Shown here: one piece after another, positions 10,501 through 18,813 of the stretch
Numbering within the stretch: position 1 is the first letter of the stretch
Layout of the letters: the number at the start of each line of letters is the position of its first letter
NCBI GenBank assembly: GCA_947177395.1
Contig: CAMWUI010000009.1
Span: 1-64,000, forward strand
Direction: 5' to 3'
Origin: an uncultured Paraprevotella sp.
GTDB lineage: Bacteria > Bacteroidota > Bacteroidia > Bacteroidales > Bacteroidaceae
Length of the DNA stretch: 64,000 nt
Made by a program: the position numbers and the translations under genes
Notes under the pieces: model-generated
What the model was told of the DNA's origin: nothing
Database searches by the model: none
The model's input: only the letters and a program-made list of their open reading frames with translations

Positions 10501-10659
10501 GACCTGTGTCAGCAAGGACAGACGGACAAGGCCGGCCGGTTGGCCGGGAAATACCTGAAGTACATGTGTCATCCGCAGTTGCTGAAAGGAAAGGAGCATT
10601 ATGCTCGGTATATGGGAGAGTTGTACGTGGATGCGGAACAGGCGTCCGAAAAGGAATAA
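7552..10659 (+). CDS. DUF2723 / GT117 (TMEM260-like) multi-pass membrane glycosyltransferase
   Basis: The 1035-residue protein opens with the DUF2723 signature: a first membrane segment, then 'TSFWDCPEF' (about 32-40) and 'EVGHPPGAPFFMLLGNLFSH'. About ten or more membrane helices follow. A loop near residue 615 carries 'NQKPMEPRERDYAYAGSFYA', and the soluble C-terminal half contains 'VNGDNETFPLWY'. DUF2723 proteins are related to eukaryotic TMEM260, an O-mannosyltransferase, and are classed as GT117. A role in lipid-linked sugar transfer to exported proteins is plausible, but the substrate is unknown. The gene stands alone apart from the small DUF3098 ORF behind it. Confidence 0.88.
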   Translation: MLRYQTLDRLCGWTCFLISSVVYICTVEPSTSFWDCPEFILCAARLEVGHPPGAPFFMLLGNLFSHFAASPAQIAYCINIMNALLSGGCILFLFWSITHLVRKLWEPVAEGRQSFVVMGCGFTGALTYAFSDTCWFSAVEGEVYAFSSFLTAVTFWIILRWEDDADNPRSGRWLVLLAYVIGLSVGVHLLNLLCIPSVALVMYYRRRGHAGLKGILFTLLLSFIVIAVVLYGIVPGIMKMAGYFELMAVNGMGLPYYTGMSCYILLLAVVLGWCVLESCAACRPGRMCAVLGSGLLLLGITLQRGVWITLLLSVSVVAVCYVLYRCLRKNNMPSLWPGLHTLAFCMVMLVTGYSSYALIPIRSAANPPMDQQSPEDPFSLRDYLGREQYGVAPLLYGQTFASPRVRSAGDGYTVYESEEGEPVYRQAGSKENGGRPRYIVCGHRWEPVYQPETCVWFPRMYSAQHADAYRAWLGEMQGKRVVYRDTVSGERKSIVIPSAWDNWRFFLRYQVNFMYWRYFLWNFVGRQDDVPADGGPEHGNWLTGIPCVDMWRLGEHGTPSDTAYPEKGRNVFYAMPLLLGLLGMGWQIRKGDKGRSQFNVVLWLFFMTGLAIVLYLNQKPMEPRERDYAYAGSFYAFSIWIGMGAAALAGLLQRWRRTPSVAVIAVAISLSVPLQMIGQTWDDHDRSGRYVCRDFGQNYLNSLQKEGCPVIFVNGDNETFPLWYNTEVEGVRPDVRVCNLMYLTGGWYVDQMRRPSRLSPGLPVSIPWEYCRDGVNDAVQVNPVVRYTEEGIPVRLKEEVERIYREHPGEYPVGEDPWEWNNIVRYWLTSDDEEMRCIPTDEIHIRIDREAVKRSGMTIPDGVEIPECMTVSLKDRGYLLRTGIILLDLIQQCNWERPLYVATTMRIGEYLDISDYLVMEGMASRIVPFNARQAGAETDVETMYENVMSGFRFGGLENPSVWLDHQNRNMASILQHYMVGLAVDLCQQGQTDKAGRLAGKYLKYMCHPQLLKGKEHYARYMGELYVDAEQASEKE

Positions 10660-10669
10660 TAATCATGCA

Positions 10670-10906
10670 ATGTATAATGTTATGATATCTTTGTTTGACA
10701 AACGGAATTATGGGTGGATGGGCATCGGATATGTCCTTGTTCTTTCCGGTTTTCTGCTGATGTGCGGACCCGGCAGTACGGATTCTTTTTACAATCCCGA
10801 TATTTTCAGTTTCAGGCGTATCGGTATCGCGCCGTTTATCGCTTTGTCCGGCTTCATTGCCATATTGGTCGGGATTTGCCTTCCGCATAAGGAATCCCGT
10901 CCGTGA
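10670..10906 (+). CDS. DUF3098 family small membrane protein
   Basis: This 78-residue protein contains 'DKRNYGWMGIGYVLVLSGF', then 'FYNPDIFSFRRIGIAPFIAL', then a second hydrophobic stretch. That is two membrane helices flanking the NPDIFSFRRI motif of DUF3098. The function of the family is not known; members often sit near undecaprenyl-phosphate or cell-division genes. It starts 10 bases after the DUF2723 stop and is likely co-transcribed. The ATG at 10682 is an equally possible start. Confidence 0.8.
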   Translation: MYNVMISLFDKRNYGWMGIGYVLVLSGFLLMCGPGSTDSFYNPDIFSFRRIGIAPFIALSGFIAILVGICLPHKESRP

Positions 10907-10968
10907 GCATCCCTGTGCTGAAAGCCTGCGTTTTGTCGGCCAGCTGTCTTGAAGTTCTATTTTTTTTG

Positions 10969-10976
10969 TATTTTTG
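10969..10976 (+). promoter_or_regulatory. Possible -7 box of the U32 gene
   Basis: TATTTTTG fits TAnnTTTG. Transcription would begin near 10983, which favours the ATG at 10998 over an upstream in-frame codon at 10974. The upstream TTG is only 17 bases away, so the -33 box is weak. Confidence 0.45.
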
Positions 10977-10997
10977 TGCTCTGTAATAGAAAACGGC

Positions 10998-12251
10998 ATG
11001 ACAAGAGAAGACTTTGAGATAATGGCTCCTGTGGGGTCTCCCGAGTCGTTGGCTGCTGCATTGCAGGCCGGCGCGGACTCCATTTATTTCGGTATCGAGA
11101 ATCTGAATATGCGGGCGCATTCAGCCAGTGCGTTTACCATCAATGATCTGAAACGGATGGCACAGACTTGTGCCGAACGGGGAGTGAAGAGCTATCTGAC
11201 GGTGAATACCATTATCTACGGTGAGGATTTGCCGCTGATGAGAACCATACTGGATGCGGCCAGGGAGGCCGGTATCTCGGCCGTGATAGCGTCGGATATC
11301 GCTGTCATGGACTACTGTAATCGTATAGGTCAGGAGGTCCATTTATCTACACAGTTGAATATCAGCAATATCGAGGCGTTGAAGTTCTATGCTCGTTTTG
11401 CCGATGTCGTGGTGCTGGCCCGGGAATTGAACATGCAGCAGGTGGCTGAGATTTACCGTGGGATTGAGGAACAGCGGATATGCGGGCCGTCGGGACGGCT
11501 TGTGCGCATCGAGATGTTCTGTCACGGAGCGTTGTGCATGGCTGTGAGCGGCAAGTGTTACCTAAGCCTGAACAATACGGGGCGTTCGGCCAATCGCGGA
11601 GCCTGCATGCAATTGTGCCGCCGGAGTTATGATGTGCGCGACCGGGAAACCGGTATGGAACTGGAAGTGGACAATAAATACATTATGAGTCCCAAGGACC
11701 TGAAGACGATACGTTTCATCGACCGGATGATGGAAGCCGGAGTACGGGTGTTCAAGATTGAGGGGAGGGCGCGCGGGCCGGAATATGTGCATACGGTCGT
11801 ATCCTGTTATCGCGAGGCCATCCGGAGTGTGGTGGACGGGACTTTTACGGAGGAGAAGAAAGACGGATGGGATGAGCGCCTGAAACGTGTGTTCAACCGG
11901 GGATTCTGGGACGGATACTACCAGGGACAGTTCCTGGGCGAATGGACAAGGAACTATGGTTCGGCCGCTACGGAAAAGAAAGTGTATGTAGGCAAGGGCG
12001 TGAAATACTTCTCTAACATCGGAGTGGCGGAGTTTGTGGTCGAGGCTTCGGAGCTGAATGTTGGTGACAGGCTGTTGATAACGGGACCCACCACCGGTGC
12101 GTTGTTTTTGGAAGCCGAAGAAATCCGTTATGAACTGAAACCCGTGCTGACGGCGCGGAAGGGTATGCACATTTCGTTTAAGGTGCCGGAGAAGATACGG
12201 CCGAGTGACAAGCTGTATAAACTGGTGCGTTCGGAGCCGTCGGCTGACTGA
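10998..12251 (+). CDS. U32 family protein (TrhP/YegQ-like tRNA hydroxylation factor)
   Basis: The 417-residue protein begins 'EIMAPVGSPESLAAALQAGADSIYFG', the hallmark of the U32 family. 'EMFCHGALCMAVSGKC' and 'NRGACMQLC' follow, supplying the conserved Cys residues that bind an Fe-S cluster in UbiU/UbiV/TrhP-type members. 'SPKDLKTI' and 'KIEGRARGPEYV' match the TrhP (YegQ) branch, which helps form 5-hydroxyuridine at tRNA wobble U34. The older label 'collagenase/peptidase' is probably wrong for this protein. The next gene (Crp/Fnr-like) follows after 25 bases on the same strand. Confidence 0.86.
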   Translation: MTREDFEIMAPVGSPESLAAALQAGADSIYFGIENLNMRAHSASAFTINDLKRMAQTCAERGVKSYLTVNTIIYGEDLPLMRTILDAAREAGISAVIASDIAVMDYCNRIGQEVHLSTQLNISNIEALKFYARFADVVVLARELNMQQVAEIYRGIEEQRICGPSGRLVRIEMFCHGALCMAVSGKCYLSLNNTGRSANRGACMQLCRRSYDVRDRETGMELEVDNKYIMSPKDLKTIRFIDRMMEAGVRVFKIEGRARGPEYVHTVVSCYREAIRSVVDGTFTEEKKDGWDERLKRVFNRGFWDGYYQGQFLGEWTRNYGSAATEKKVYVGKGVKYFSNIGVAEFVVEASELNVGDRLLITGPTTGALFLEAEEIRYELKPVLTARKGMHISFKVPEKIRPSDKLYKLVRSEPSAD

Positions 12252-12276
12252 CGGGCGATAGAGTAATCTTCGTGTT

Positions 12277-12873
12277 ATGGAAGAAACCGCATTGACGATG
12301 GCCCGTGCGCTGGCTCCGCTCTACGGGAACCTGAATGAAACGGAAATACGTGCGCTGGCATCTATTCTTCACTATCGGAAAGCGAAGAAGAAGGAATTGG
12401 TTGTGTGTGACGGTCAGGTGTGCCGCAACATGGTGTTTGTGAAAAAGGGGTTGTTGCGTCAGTATTATTATAAAAACGGGCGTGAGATAACGGAGCATTT
12501 TACCATCGAGGGACAGTTTGCCTATTGCATTGAGAGCGTTTTCCGCAGCAGGCCCTCTTCGTTGCTTATGGAGGCACTGGAACCTTGCGAACTCTTCCTG
12601 CTACCTTATACGGCTTTGGTGGAACTGGGACGGACTCATCCCGGCCTGACCGACTGGTTGCGCTGTTTCCTGGAGGAGAACCTTATTCTGCATCAGGTGA
12701 AGGCCGATTCGTGGCGTTTTGAGTCGGTGACGGAGCGTTACGAACGTTTTTTGCGGGAATTTCCCACTGTGGCCTGCCGTGCATCCGTCAATGATATCGC
12801 GTCCTATCTTCTGATGACTCCCGAGAGTCTGAGTCGTGTGCGCTCCCAAGTGCACCGCCATAAAGACATGTAG
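12277..12873 (+). CDS. Crp/Fnr family transcriptional regulator
   Basis: The 198-residue protein has a cyclic-nucleotide-binding-like beta barrel (about 25-120, 'VFVKKGLLRQYYYKNGREIT'). A helical dimerisation segment with 'SVTERYERFLREFP' follows. The short C-terminal HTH reads 'SVNDIASYLLMTPESLSRVRSQ'. This is the common Bacteroidetes Crp/Fnr-like layout. The residues that hold cAMP phosphate in E. coli CRP are not evident, so the ligand is unknown. It is co-directional with the U32 gene and converges on the DUF3108 gene 18 bases away. Confidence 0.88.
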   Translation: MEETALTMARALAPLYGNLNETEIRALASILHYRKAKKKELVVCDGQVCRNMVFVKKGLLRQYYYKNGREITEHFTIEGQFAYCIESVFRSRPSSLLMEALEPCELFLLPYTALVELGRTHPGLTDWLRCFLEENLILHQVKADSWRFESVTERYERFLREFPTVACRASVNDIASYLLMTPESLSRVRSQVHRHKDM

Positions 12874-12891
12874 CGCGCGAAACACCTGTTG

Positions 12892-13710
12892 TTATTCGAT
12901 GATGGAAGTCTGCGGATTGCGCAGGCCGCGCGTGCCGGTGAGAAATGCCTTGGCGGAACCGAAGTTAAGGAACATGTCCAACCGGACAGGCAGGTGGTTT
13001 TCATCATCACTGATATAGAATGTGATGACTTCTTTCTCTTTACCGTTCTTGTATTCGACGAACGAGAAGACCAGGCAGCGGTAGGTGACTTTCGTATTCT
13101 CCATCTTGAAGTTCTTCTTGCCCCGGTAAATAAGCGTCTGCTCCTCGATTTTTCCGCCGTCCGCCATCGGGAAGTTTATTTTCTGGTCTATGCGATAGTC
13201 TTGTGCATCGAAAGAACGTGCGCGGAGCAACATGCTCAGCATGTCGTAAATACATACGTTGCTTTTCCGCTGGTGTTCGGATACATCGCCGTGGTGGTTG
13301 CGATAGCGTTGTCTGATATGGCTCACTCCGTTGGGATAACTGTACCATGCCTGGTCCACGTGGTATCGTTTCCCTTCGAGGGCGCCTTTGCGGTAGTACA
13401 GAGGGGTCAGTTCCTGGCTGACGATGCTTTCGAGCGTATCGCGCATGATAAAGAACCTGTCAGCCTTCTTGCTGCCCCGTGTTGTCAGGTTGCATCGGAA
13501 GGCCGGTTCTCCTTGGTAAACGGTTTCAGTGATGTTCATCGCTGCCGTACCGGCTTTCAGCCAGATGAATTTCCAGTTGAAGTACAGGTCGTATGAAAGG
13601 GTCTCTCCCGAGAGGAAAGCTGTGTTGGGGCTGGTGCATTGCGCCTGTAACGGGCTTTGTCTGCTTCCGAGGTACAGGAGCATCAGGCTCAGCAGGATGA
13701 ATCTTCTCAT
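12892..13710 (-). CDS. DUF3108 exported protein
   Basis: The 272-residue protein has an N-terminal signal peptide ending near 'LQAQ' (about 21-24). 'AFLSGETLSYDLYFNWKFIWLKAG' follows, the start of the DUF3108 beta fold, and near the C-terminus 'FYISDDENHLPVRLDM'. DUF3108 proteins are periplasmic or outer-membrane-associated proteins of unknown function. It is probably the last gene of a minus-strand unit with the Ig-like lipoprotein gene (15 bases upstream) and the GH3 gene. Confidence 0.85.
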   Translation of the reverse strand: MRRFILLSLMLLYLGSRQSPLQAQCTSPNTAFLSGETLSYDLYFNWKFIWLKAGTAAMNITETVYQGEPAFRCNLTTRGSKKADRFFIMRDTLESIVSQELTPLYYRKGALEGKRYHVDQAWYSYPNGVSHIRQRYRNHHGDVSEHQRKSNVCIYDMLSMLLRARSFDAQDYRIDQKINFPMADGGKIEEQTLIYRGKKNFKMENTKVTYRCLVFSFVEYKNGKEKEVITFYISDDENHLPVRLDMFLNFGSAKAFLTGTRGLRNPQTSIIE

Positions 13711-13725
13711 GACACGTTCGTTTAA

Positions 13726-15633
13726 TTATCTGTTTTGATCAGGCCGGGCTATTTTCTTCTCTTTGTCAGGCTTTTGTTTTGTAATATCCATTGGTTTTTG
13801 TCTGACGAGCGGGATGCCTCTTACGTCCCAGTCCTGCTCTACTTCCCATTTGGCGCGCAGTGTCAGCGGTTTCGGGAAATAGAAGACTTCTTCCGGCTGT
13901 TGCATGTCGGCATAGCTACCGGTGTTCCAGATACCGTCTCCGTTCCGATCTATGAACAGGCGCAGATAATACTCTCCCGGCTTGATATAAAAGAAATCGG
14001 CGCGGTTGTTTACGGCCCGTACGCTGTTCACCACTTTGTCCGACTTATTGAGCAGTTGCACGACGGCTCCGGTGTCAGCTAGTTCGAGCTTGACGAAGAG
14101 GGCGCTGTATTCGTCCAGCGAACTGACTTTGAATTCCGTTTTGGTGGCGTTGTTCACATCGCCGAAGATGTTCCGGAAAGCCGCGCTGTCAGCTTCTATC
14201 TTGTATTGTTCCGTCGGGAGCCATTCGGCATACAGCCGATAGTTGCGCAACTGTCCCTCGACGGGCTCGAACAAAAACGGAGCTTCCTCCCAGAGCGTAT
14301 CTTTTTTTATATAGAAATGCAGGGCGGCACTGTCAACCTGAGCCAATGGCTCGTTAAAGACAAACGTTATGTTCTGGTTCGGAGCCAGAGAGCCGGACGG
14401 ACGGGTGGAATATTTCAGTACGTCCCTTAGGAAGGGATTTGTTTTAGTTCCCTGTGCATTGCCCTTGCGACGGAGCTTCTTCTGTTCCTTTTCCCATTGC
14501 TCGATTTTGTCCTGTCGTTCCTTTTCAGATTTCTTCCGGCTGATTTTGGCCGCAAGTTCCAGCGTATCGGTACGTGGTACGAGAATCCCCAGACTGTCTG
14601 TCTCGCGATAGGTGATGGCGAAATTCAATGTATCCAGATTGGCAACGGTGGTATCCGGAATCCAGTATGTAATGGTGTCATTCTTTTCAGAAGCTTCCGT
14701 AATGAGTGTCTCTGCATCGAAGTTGAATCCCTGAATACGCGGAAGCGTATCGTCCGGAGCTGTGAAATAGAAAGTGAAGCGGTTGAATAGCGGGCGCTCG
14801 TTTTTCAGGAGATAGCGGCCTTGCCCCTCTTCCAGAAAGGCTCTCAATACGATGTCATCGGGATAGAAATGCGTATAGTGTACGGCCTTGATGGTGTCCA
14901 CATGCAATGAGTCCTTCCAAATAGTGTCCATACGGATGTCCGGTGCGCAGGAAGGCCGGATGTGCATCGTATCGAAAGCGATTACTTCGCTTTTCTGGTT
15001 GAAATGGAAGTTGCCGTCCGCTTCCTGCAAGGCATAGATGCGGTAAGTGCCCGGTGCCACTCCCTGTATGGTAAACTGTCCGCTTCCGTTGGTTCGGGAT
15101 ACGCGTAGCATCGGTTCCGTCGTGAAAGCACTGTCGGCCAGATTGCTGTACAAACCGACCAGGATACCTTTGATAGGTTCCAGATTCGATGCGTTGAGCA
15201 CGGTTCCGGAGACCTGCAGGGTGTCGATGGTCTGGCCTGTGGAAAAGGAATAAGTATATTTACCCATCGCGTTACCCTCGTTGTTGTCGACGATAGCGTC
15301 CGAGAAGTCGATGGTATAAGTGGTATTGGAACGCAATGAGTCATACAGTTCTATCCGGATTTGTTTTCCTTCGGTACTGATATTGGGCATCTCCATTTGC
15401 GGGGGAGATACGACAACCTTCTCGCTGGCTTTCTCCAGCTTGATATACTCATTGAAAGAGATGCGTATCTTCCGGGTATGATTGTCTGTCGACTGGTCGG
15501 CAGGCTGGCATTTGACAACATATGGCGGAGTGTAGTCGCGCGGACCGCCGTCGGGACTGCCGATGCTGGCGCATGCCACGACGAGCAGCGTGGTGACAAG
15601 CATAGCCCATGTATGAAATATATTCTTTTGCAT
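13726..15633 (-). CDS. Large lipoprotein with bacterial Ig-like (SbsA/Big_5) domain
   Basis: The 635-residue protein has a lipobox 'TTLLVVAC' (Cys about 21) followed by 'GSPDGGPRDYTPPYVVKCQP'. That is the standard opening of Bacteroidetes Ig-like surface or periplasmic lipoproteins. The first domain (about 40-140) is of Big_5 type ('KIRISFNEYIKL', 'NTTYTIDFSDAIVDN'). A carboxypeptidase-regulatory-like segment follows ('NGSGQFTIQGVAPGTYRIYA', about 183-202), then a second Big_5-like repeat near 410-500. A Lys/Arg-rich C-terminus ends the protein. The function is structural or unknown. It lies 8 bases after the GH3 gene on the same strand. Confidence 0.85.
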   Translation of the reverse strand: MQKNIFHTWAMLVTTLLVVACASIGSPDGGPRDYTPPYVVKCQPADQSTDNHTRKIRISFNEYIKLEKASEKVVVSPPQMEMPNISTEGKQIRIELYDSLRSNTTYTIDFSDAIVDNNEGNAMGKYTYSFSTGQTIDTLQVSGTVLNASNLEPIKGILVGLYSNLADSAFTTEPMLRVSRTNGSGQFTIQGVAPGTYRIYALQEADGNFHFNQKSEVIAFDTMHIRPSCAPDIRMDTIWKDSLHVDTIKAVHYTHFYPDDIVLRAFLEEGQGRYLLKNERPLFNRFTFYFTAPDDTLPRIQGFNFDAETLITEASEKNDTITYWIPDTTVANLDTLNFAITYRETDSLGILVPRTDTLELAAKISRKKSEKERQDKIEQWEKEQKKLRRKGNAQGTKTNPFLRDVLKYSTRPSGSLAPNQNITFVFNEPLAQVDSAALHFYIKKDTLWEEAPFLFEPVEGQLRNYRLYAEWLPTEQYKIEADSAAFRNIFGDVNNATKTEFKVSSLDEYSALFVKLELADTGAVVQLLNKSDKVVNSVRAVNNRADFFYIKPGEYYLRLFIDRNGDGIWNTGSYADMQQPEEVFYFPKPLTLRAKWEVEQDWDVRGIPLVRQKPMDITKQKPDKEKKIARPDQNR

Positions 15634-15641
15634 ATTGTCGG

Positions 15642-17150
15642 TTATTGGTTCATGGCCAGCAGTTCGTCGATGTGGGTTCGCTGGTTGCAGAGGCGGGGCA
15701 CTTTGTGCTGTCCGCCCAGTTTCCCTTTGCTTTTCAGCCAGTCGTTGAACACACCTTGGCGGGCTTTTACAACAAGGGGTGCCTGTAGCGTGATGTCCTT
15801 GTAACGCTTGGCCTCATAGTCGGAATTCAGTTCCTGCAGAGCCTTGTCGAGCGTTTCGGTAAATCGTTCGAGCGAATCCGGTTCGCGGGTAAATTCGATG
15901 AGCCATTGGTGGGAGCATTTGCCTTGCGCATCCATGAAGACAGGGGCGGCCGTATATTCCGTTACTTGGGCGCCGGTGACCTCGCAGGCCCGTTGCAGGC
16001 CTTTCTCCGCATTGTCTACAATCAGTTCCTCGCCGAATGCGTTGATGAACGACTTTGTCCGTCCGGTGATGACGAACTTATAGGGATTGACGGACGTGAA
16101 TTTCACGGTATCGCCTATCAGATAACGCCACAGACCGCTGCTGGTCGTAATCACCATGGCATAATTGCGTCCCGCCTCGACATGCCAGAGAGGAAGCACG
16201 GTCGGATTCTCTTTCTCGATTTCGTCCATCGGGATGAACTCATAAAACACACCGTAGTCTATCATCAGCATCATCGCCGGATCAGTCGGGTCGTTCTGCA
16301 GACCGAAGAATCCTTCGCTGGCGTTGTATGTCTCCATGTAATGCATGCGGGGACTGGTGATGAGTTGGCGGTATTGTTCCCGATAAGGCGTAAAGGCCAC
16401 TCCGCCGTGGAAGAAAACTTCCAGGTTGGGCCATACTTCTTCCAGATGTGTTTTGCCGGAGAGTTCCATGACACGTGTCAGTACGGACAGCATCCACGAA
16501 GGGACACCGCTCAGGTTGGTCACGTTTCTGTGCATGGCCTCGCGGGCGATACGGTCGCGTTTCTGTTCGAAATCGCTTAGCAGGGCCGTTTCTTTCTTCG
16601 GGACGCGGATAAGGTTGACCAGGGGATTGATATTTTCTATCAGGATGGCACTCAGGTCGCCCACCAAACTGTGCGGCTGGTTGTAATTGGGTGCGTGGCT
16701 TCCTCCCAGTATCAGGGCGCGTCCGTCGAGCAGGCGGCTTTCAGGATTGTTTTGTAGATAAAGCGCCACGGCATCGGTTCCGCCGGCGTAGTGTGTGTCT
16801 TTCAGTCCTTGACGGCTTACGGGAATAAACTTGCTTTTGTCGTTGGTGGTTCCGGAGGATTTGGCATACCAGTGCACCTGACCTGGCCAGAGAACATTCT
16901 TTTCTCCCTGTCGCATACGGTCGATAAAGCCTTTCAGGTCTTCATAGGTCGTCACCGGTGTTCGGGTGGCGAATTGTTCCCATGACCGGATGGAGTGAAA
17001 CGCATGTTCCTGTCCCCATTCCGTTTGAATACCTTGTCGGATTAGTTTATGCAATACTTCCGTTTGGATTCTTTCCGTTTGTGTCGCATATTTCTCCAGT
17101 TTCCGCTGACGTGGAATGAAGAAGTTCCTGATAATCCTGGTTAAACTCAT
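15642..17150 (-). CDS. GH3 auxin-responsive promoter family protein (acyl-adenylate/amide synthetase fold)
   Basis: The 502-residue protein has the GH3 family's adenylate-forming fold: 'WYAKSSGTTNDKSKFIPVS' (about 110-128, ATP-binding P-loop), 'YNASEGFFGLQ' (about 280) and 'RYLIGDTVKFTS' (about 340). Plant GH3 proteins conjugate amino acids to jasmonate or auxin. The substrate of the Bacteroidetes members is not established. All the expected motifs are present and the length is typical. A likely -7 box (17189-17196) precedes it. Confidence 0.9.
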   Translation of the reverse strand: MSLTRIIRNFFIPRQRKLEKYATQTERIQTEVLHKLIRQGIQTEWGQEHAFHSIRSWEQFATRTPVTTYEDLKGFIDRMRQGEKNVLWPGQVHWYAKSSGTTNDKSKFIPVSRQGLKDTHYAGGTDAVALYLQNNPESRLLDGRALILGGSHAPNYNQPHSLVGDLSAILIENINPLVNLIRVPKKETALLSDFEQKRDRIAREAMHRNVTNLSGVPSWMLSVLTRVMELSGKTHLEEVWPNLEVFFHGGVAFTPYREQYRQLITSPRMHYMETYNASEGFFGLQNDPTDPAMMLMIDYGVFYEFIPMDEIEKENPTVLPLWHVEAGRNYAMVITTSSGLWRYLIGDTVKFTSVNPYKFVITGRTKSFINAFGEELIVDNAEKGLQRACEVTGAQVTEYTAAPVFMDAQGKCSHQWLIEFTREPDSLERFTETLDKALQELNSDYEAKRYKDITLQAPLVVKARQGVFNDWLKSKGKLGGQHKVPRLCNQRTHIDELLAMNQ

Positions 17151-17188
17151 TATGCAGTTTTTGTTATGCCTTACATATATTCAAGCTA

Positions 17189-17196
17189 CAAAGGTA
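17189..17196 (-). promoter_or_regulatory. Likely -7 box of the GH3 / Ig-lipoprotein / DUF3108 unit
   Basis: On the minus strand this reads TACCTTTG (TAnnTTTG). The predicted start near 17182 leaves about 32 bases before the GH3 ATG. No clear TTTG lies at the -33 position. Confidence 0.5.
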
Positions 17197-17224
17197 GCAA
17201 AAACCATGATTGCTCAGTAAACGG

Positions 17225-18583
17225 TTAGTCTAAAAATTGTGCTACGACATTGGAAATGTTCTGGAAGAACATTACATAATATATAGGTATATATGTAATC
17301 CCCTTTTCAGTATAGACTCTTTGTTCATTGGATAGTACGTATGCCTTTTTAATATTATATCTGTCATTGGATATGAATTTATCCAATGCGCTATGGATGG
17401 TGTAATCTTTTCCGGATTTAACCTCAATGGGAATATTGGATAAATTATCGGCATCGTCTATCAAATAATCCACTTCACCGTTTTTCTTATTGTCATAGTA
17501 GTATAGTTTATAGCCATGAGCCTTTAACTCTTGAGCTACGACAGTCTCATAAATAGAACCAAGATTTATGCTTTTTATATCCGACATAACAGCTTTAATG
17601 TTGTTCCGGTAGAATATGCCGGATAAAATACCGACGTCATTCAGATAGAGCTTTAACAGATTCTTACCGCTGTTTTCTACCAATGGGTATGTCGGCGTAC
17701 TTATGGCTTTCACTTCAAGAGCGATACCGGCAGAAATGAGGTAATCGAATTCGTCTGAATAGTCTTTTGCTCTTTTCCAACTTTTATCTTCGATGTCTTT
17801 GATGACGACCCTTTTTTTCTTGTTCTCAAGATTGGAAGGTATCATGTCGAAGATACGGCGTATCTTCAACTTCTTATTATGCTCTTCTTCATATTTGGAA
17901 ACATCGACTCTGTATAAATCATGTGCTTCTTTCTGAATAGACCTGAATTCTATGACATTGCGGCTTTCAACAAATGTTTCAACTGCTTTCGGTAAACCGC
18001 CTACCAATATATATTTCTTAAAAAGATCCAGCATTTTGTTGTGCATTGCGTCTGACAACGCCTGTCGGTTGCTGAAACTTTCCCTCATCGCTTCAATGGC
18101 GATTTCTCCTACGCCATTGGCATATAGGAATTCCTCGAAATCCATCGGATACATGTGTTGTATGTCCAGACTTCCGATAGGTACAGACTGTGTATTCTTT
18201 AATGTTACTCCAAGCAAAGAGCCGCTGGCAATATACGTGAACTTGTTTTCTGTCATTAAAAATTTCACAAGGGTAAGGAGATGATCGTAGGCTTGTATTT
18301 CGTCGATAAATATAAGTGTGTTTGATTTATCTTTCATCTTATCGCCTGCGACAATGCTGAGAGCCATATAGAAATCTTTTGTAGTCTTGGCTTCTGCAAA
18401 AATCCTATCCCCTAATTTATCCTCTTCCATATTGATTTCAATATAGTTAGAGAACATTTGCTTGCCTACCCAACGAATAATATATGATTTCCCGATTTGT
18501 CGGGCTCCATCAATCAATAACATTCTGTTGGAATTTGATGAAAGATATTCCTCTATCCGCTTTGTAATTTTTCTGTATAACAT
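17225..18583 (-). CDS. AAA family ATPase with DUF4143 (intact copy)
   Basis: The 452-residue protein has a Walker A-like 'LLIDGARQIGKSYIIR' (about 23-38) and a Walker B 'TLIFIDEIQAYD' (about 88-99). 'YIASGSLLGVTLKNTQSVPIG' follows, with the sensor region. The C-terminal DUF4143 domain carries a PD-(D/E)XK-like core ('NGEVDYLIDD' then 'PIEVKSGKDY', about 380-407). Such ATPases are numerous in Bacteroidales; their role is not settled. The gene is clearly more AT-rich than its neighbours. It is preceded by three repeats with a 33-bp period (18633-18708). A broken relative with an analogous array lies at 44388-45180. Confidence 0.9.
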   Translation of the reverse strand: MLYRKITKRIEEYLSSNSNRMLLIDGARQIGKSYIIRWVGKQMFSNYIEINMEEDKLGDRIFAEAKTTKDFYMALSIVAGDKMKDKSNTLIFIDEIQAYDHLLTLVKFLMTENKFTYIASGSLLGVTLKNTQSVPIGSLDIQHMYPMDFEEFLYANGVGEIAIEAMRESFSNRQALSDAMHNKMLDLFKKYILVGGLPKAVETFVESRNVIEFRSIQKEAHDLYRVDVSKYEEEHNKKLKIRRIFDMIPSNLENKKKRVVIKDIEDKSWKRAKDYSDEFDYLISAGIALEVKAISTPTYPLVENSGKNLLKLYLNDVGILSGIFYRNNIKAVMSDIKSINLGSIYETVVAQELKAHGYKLYYYDNKKNGEVDYLIDDADNLSNIPIEVKSGKDYTIHSALDKFISNDRYNIKKAYVLSNEQRVYTEKGITYIPIYYVMFFQNISNVVAQFLD

Positions 18584-18604
18584 ACTCCCGCTCTTTTGTC
18601 AGTG

Positions 18605-18612
18605 CAAATATA
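18605..18612 (-). promoter_or_regulatory. Likely -7 box of the AAA/DUF4143 gene
   Basis: The minus strand reads TATATTTG, matching TAnnTTTG, with a predicted start near 18598 and the ATG at 18583. The -33 position falls at the edge of the first 33-bp-period repeat (18633), so whatever binds the repeats would sit on the promoter. Confidence 0.5.
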
Positions 18613-18632
18613 ATGCTTTTCCTGATGCGAGA

Positions 18633-18708
18633 TGCGTTTTCCTATAAAAACAGATATAAAAAAACTGCGTTTTCCTATAAAATCAACGCTTAAATTACTG
18701 CGTTTTCC
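18633..18708. repeat. Three direct repeats with 33-bp period upstream of the AAA/DUF4143 gene
   Basis: TGCGTTTTCC occurs at 18633-18642, 18666-18675 and 18699-18708, exactly 33 bases apart. The first two copies share the longer block TGCGTTTTCCTATAAAA, after which the 16 bases to the next copy differ. A variant TGCTTTTCC is at 18614 but out of phase. The array lies 50-126 bases upstream of the ATPase start codon. Confidence 0.85.
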
Positions 18709-18813
18709 ATTGTGCTGCACATGTGGCATGTACCTGTCATTGGGATTAGGCGTAAACTTCCAATTATCCGACTTAAAATATTCTTTTCATAATGGATGGG
18801 ATTTATAATAGTT

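Noticed and set aside
18633-18708. Short CRISPR array
   Set aside because: The unit is only 33 bp in total, with a 10-17 bp conserved part and 16-23 bp of variable sequence, which is too short for known repeat-spacer units; no cas gene is nearby and the same pattern recurs upstream of a second DUF4143 gene.
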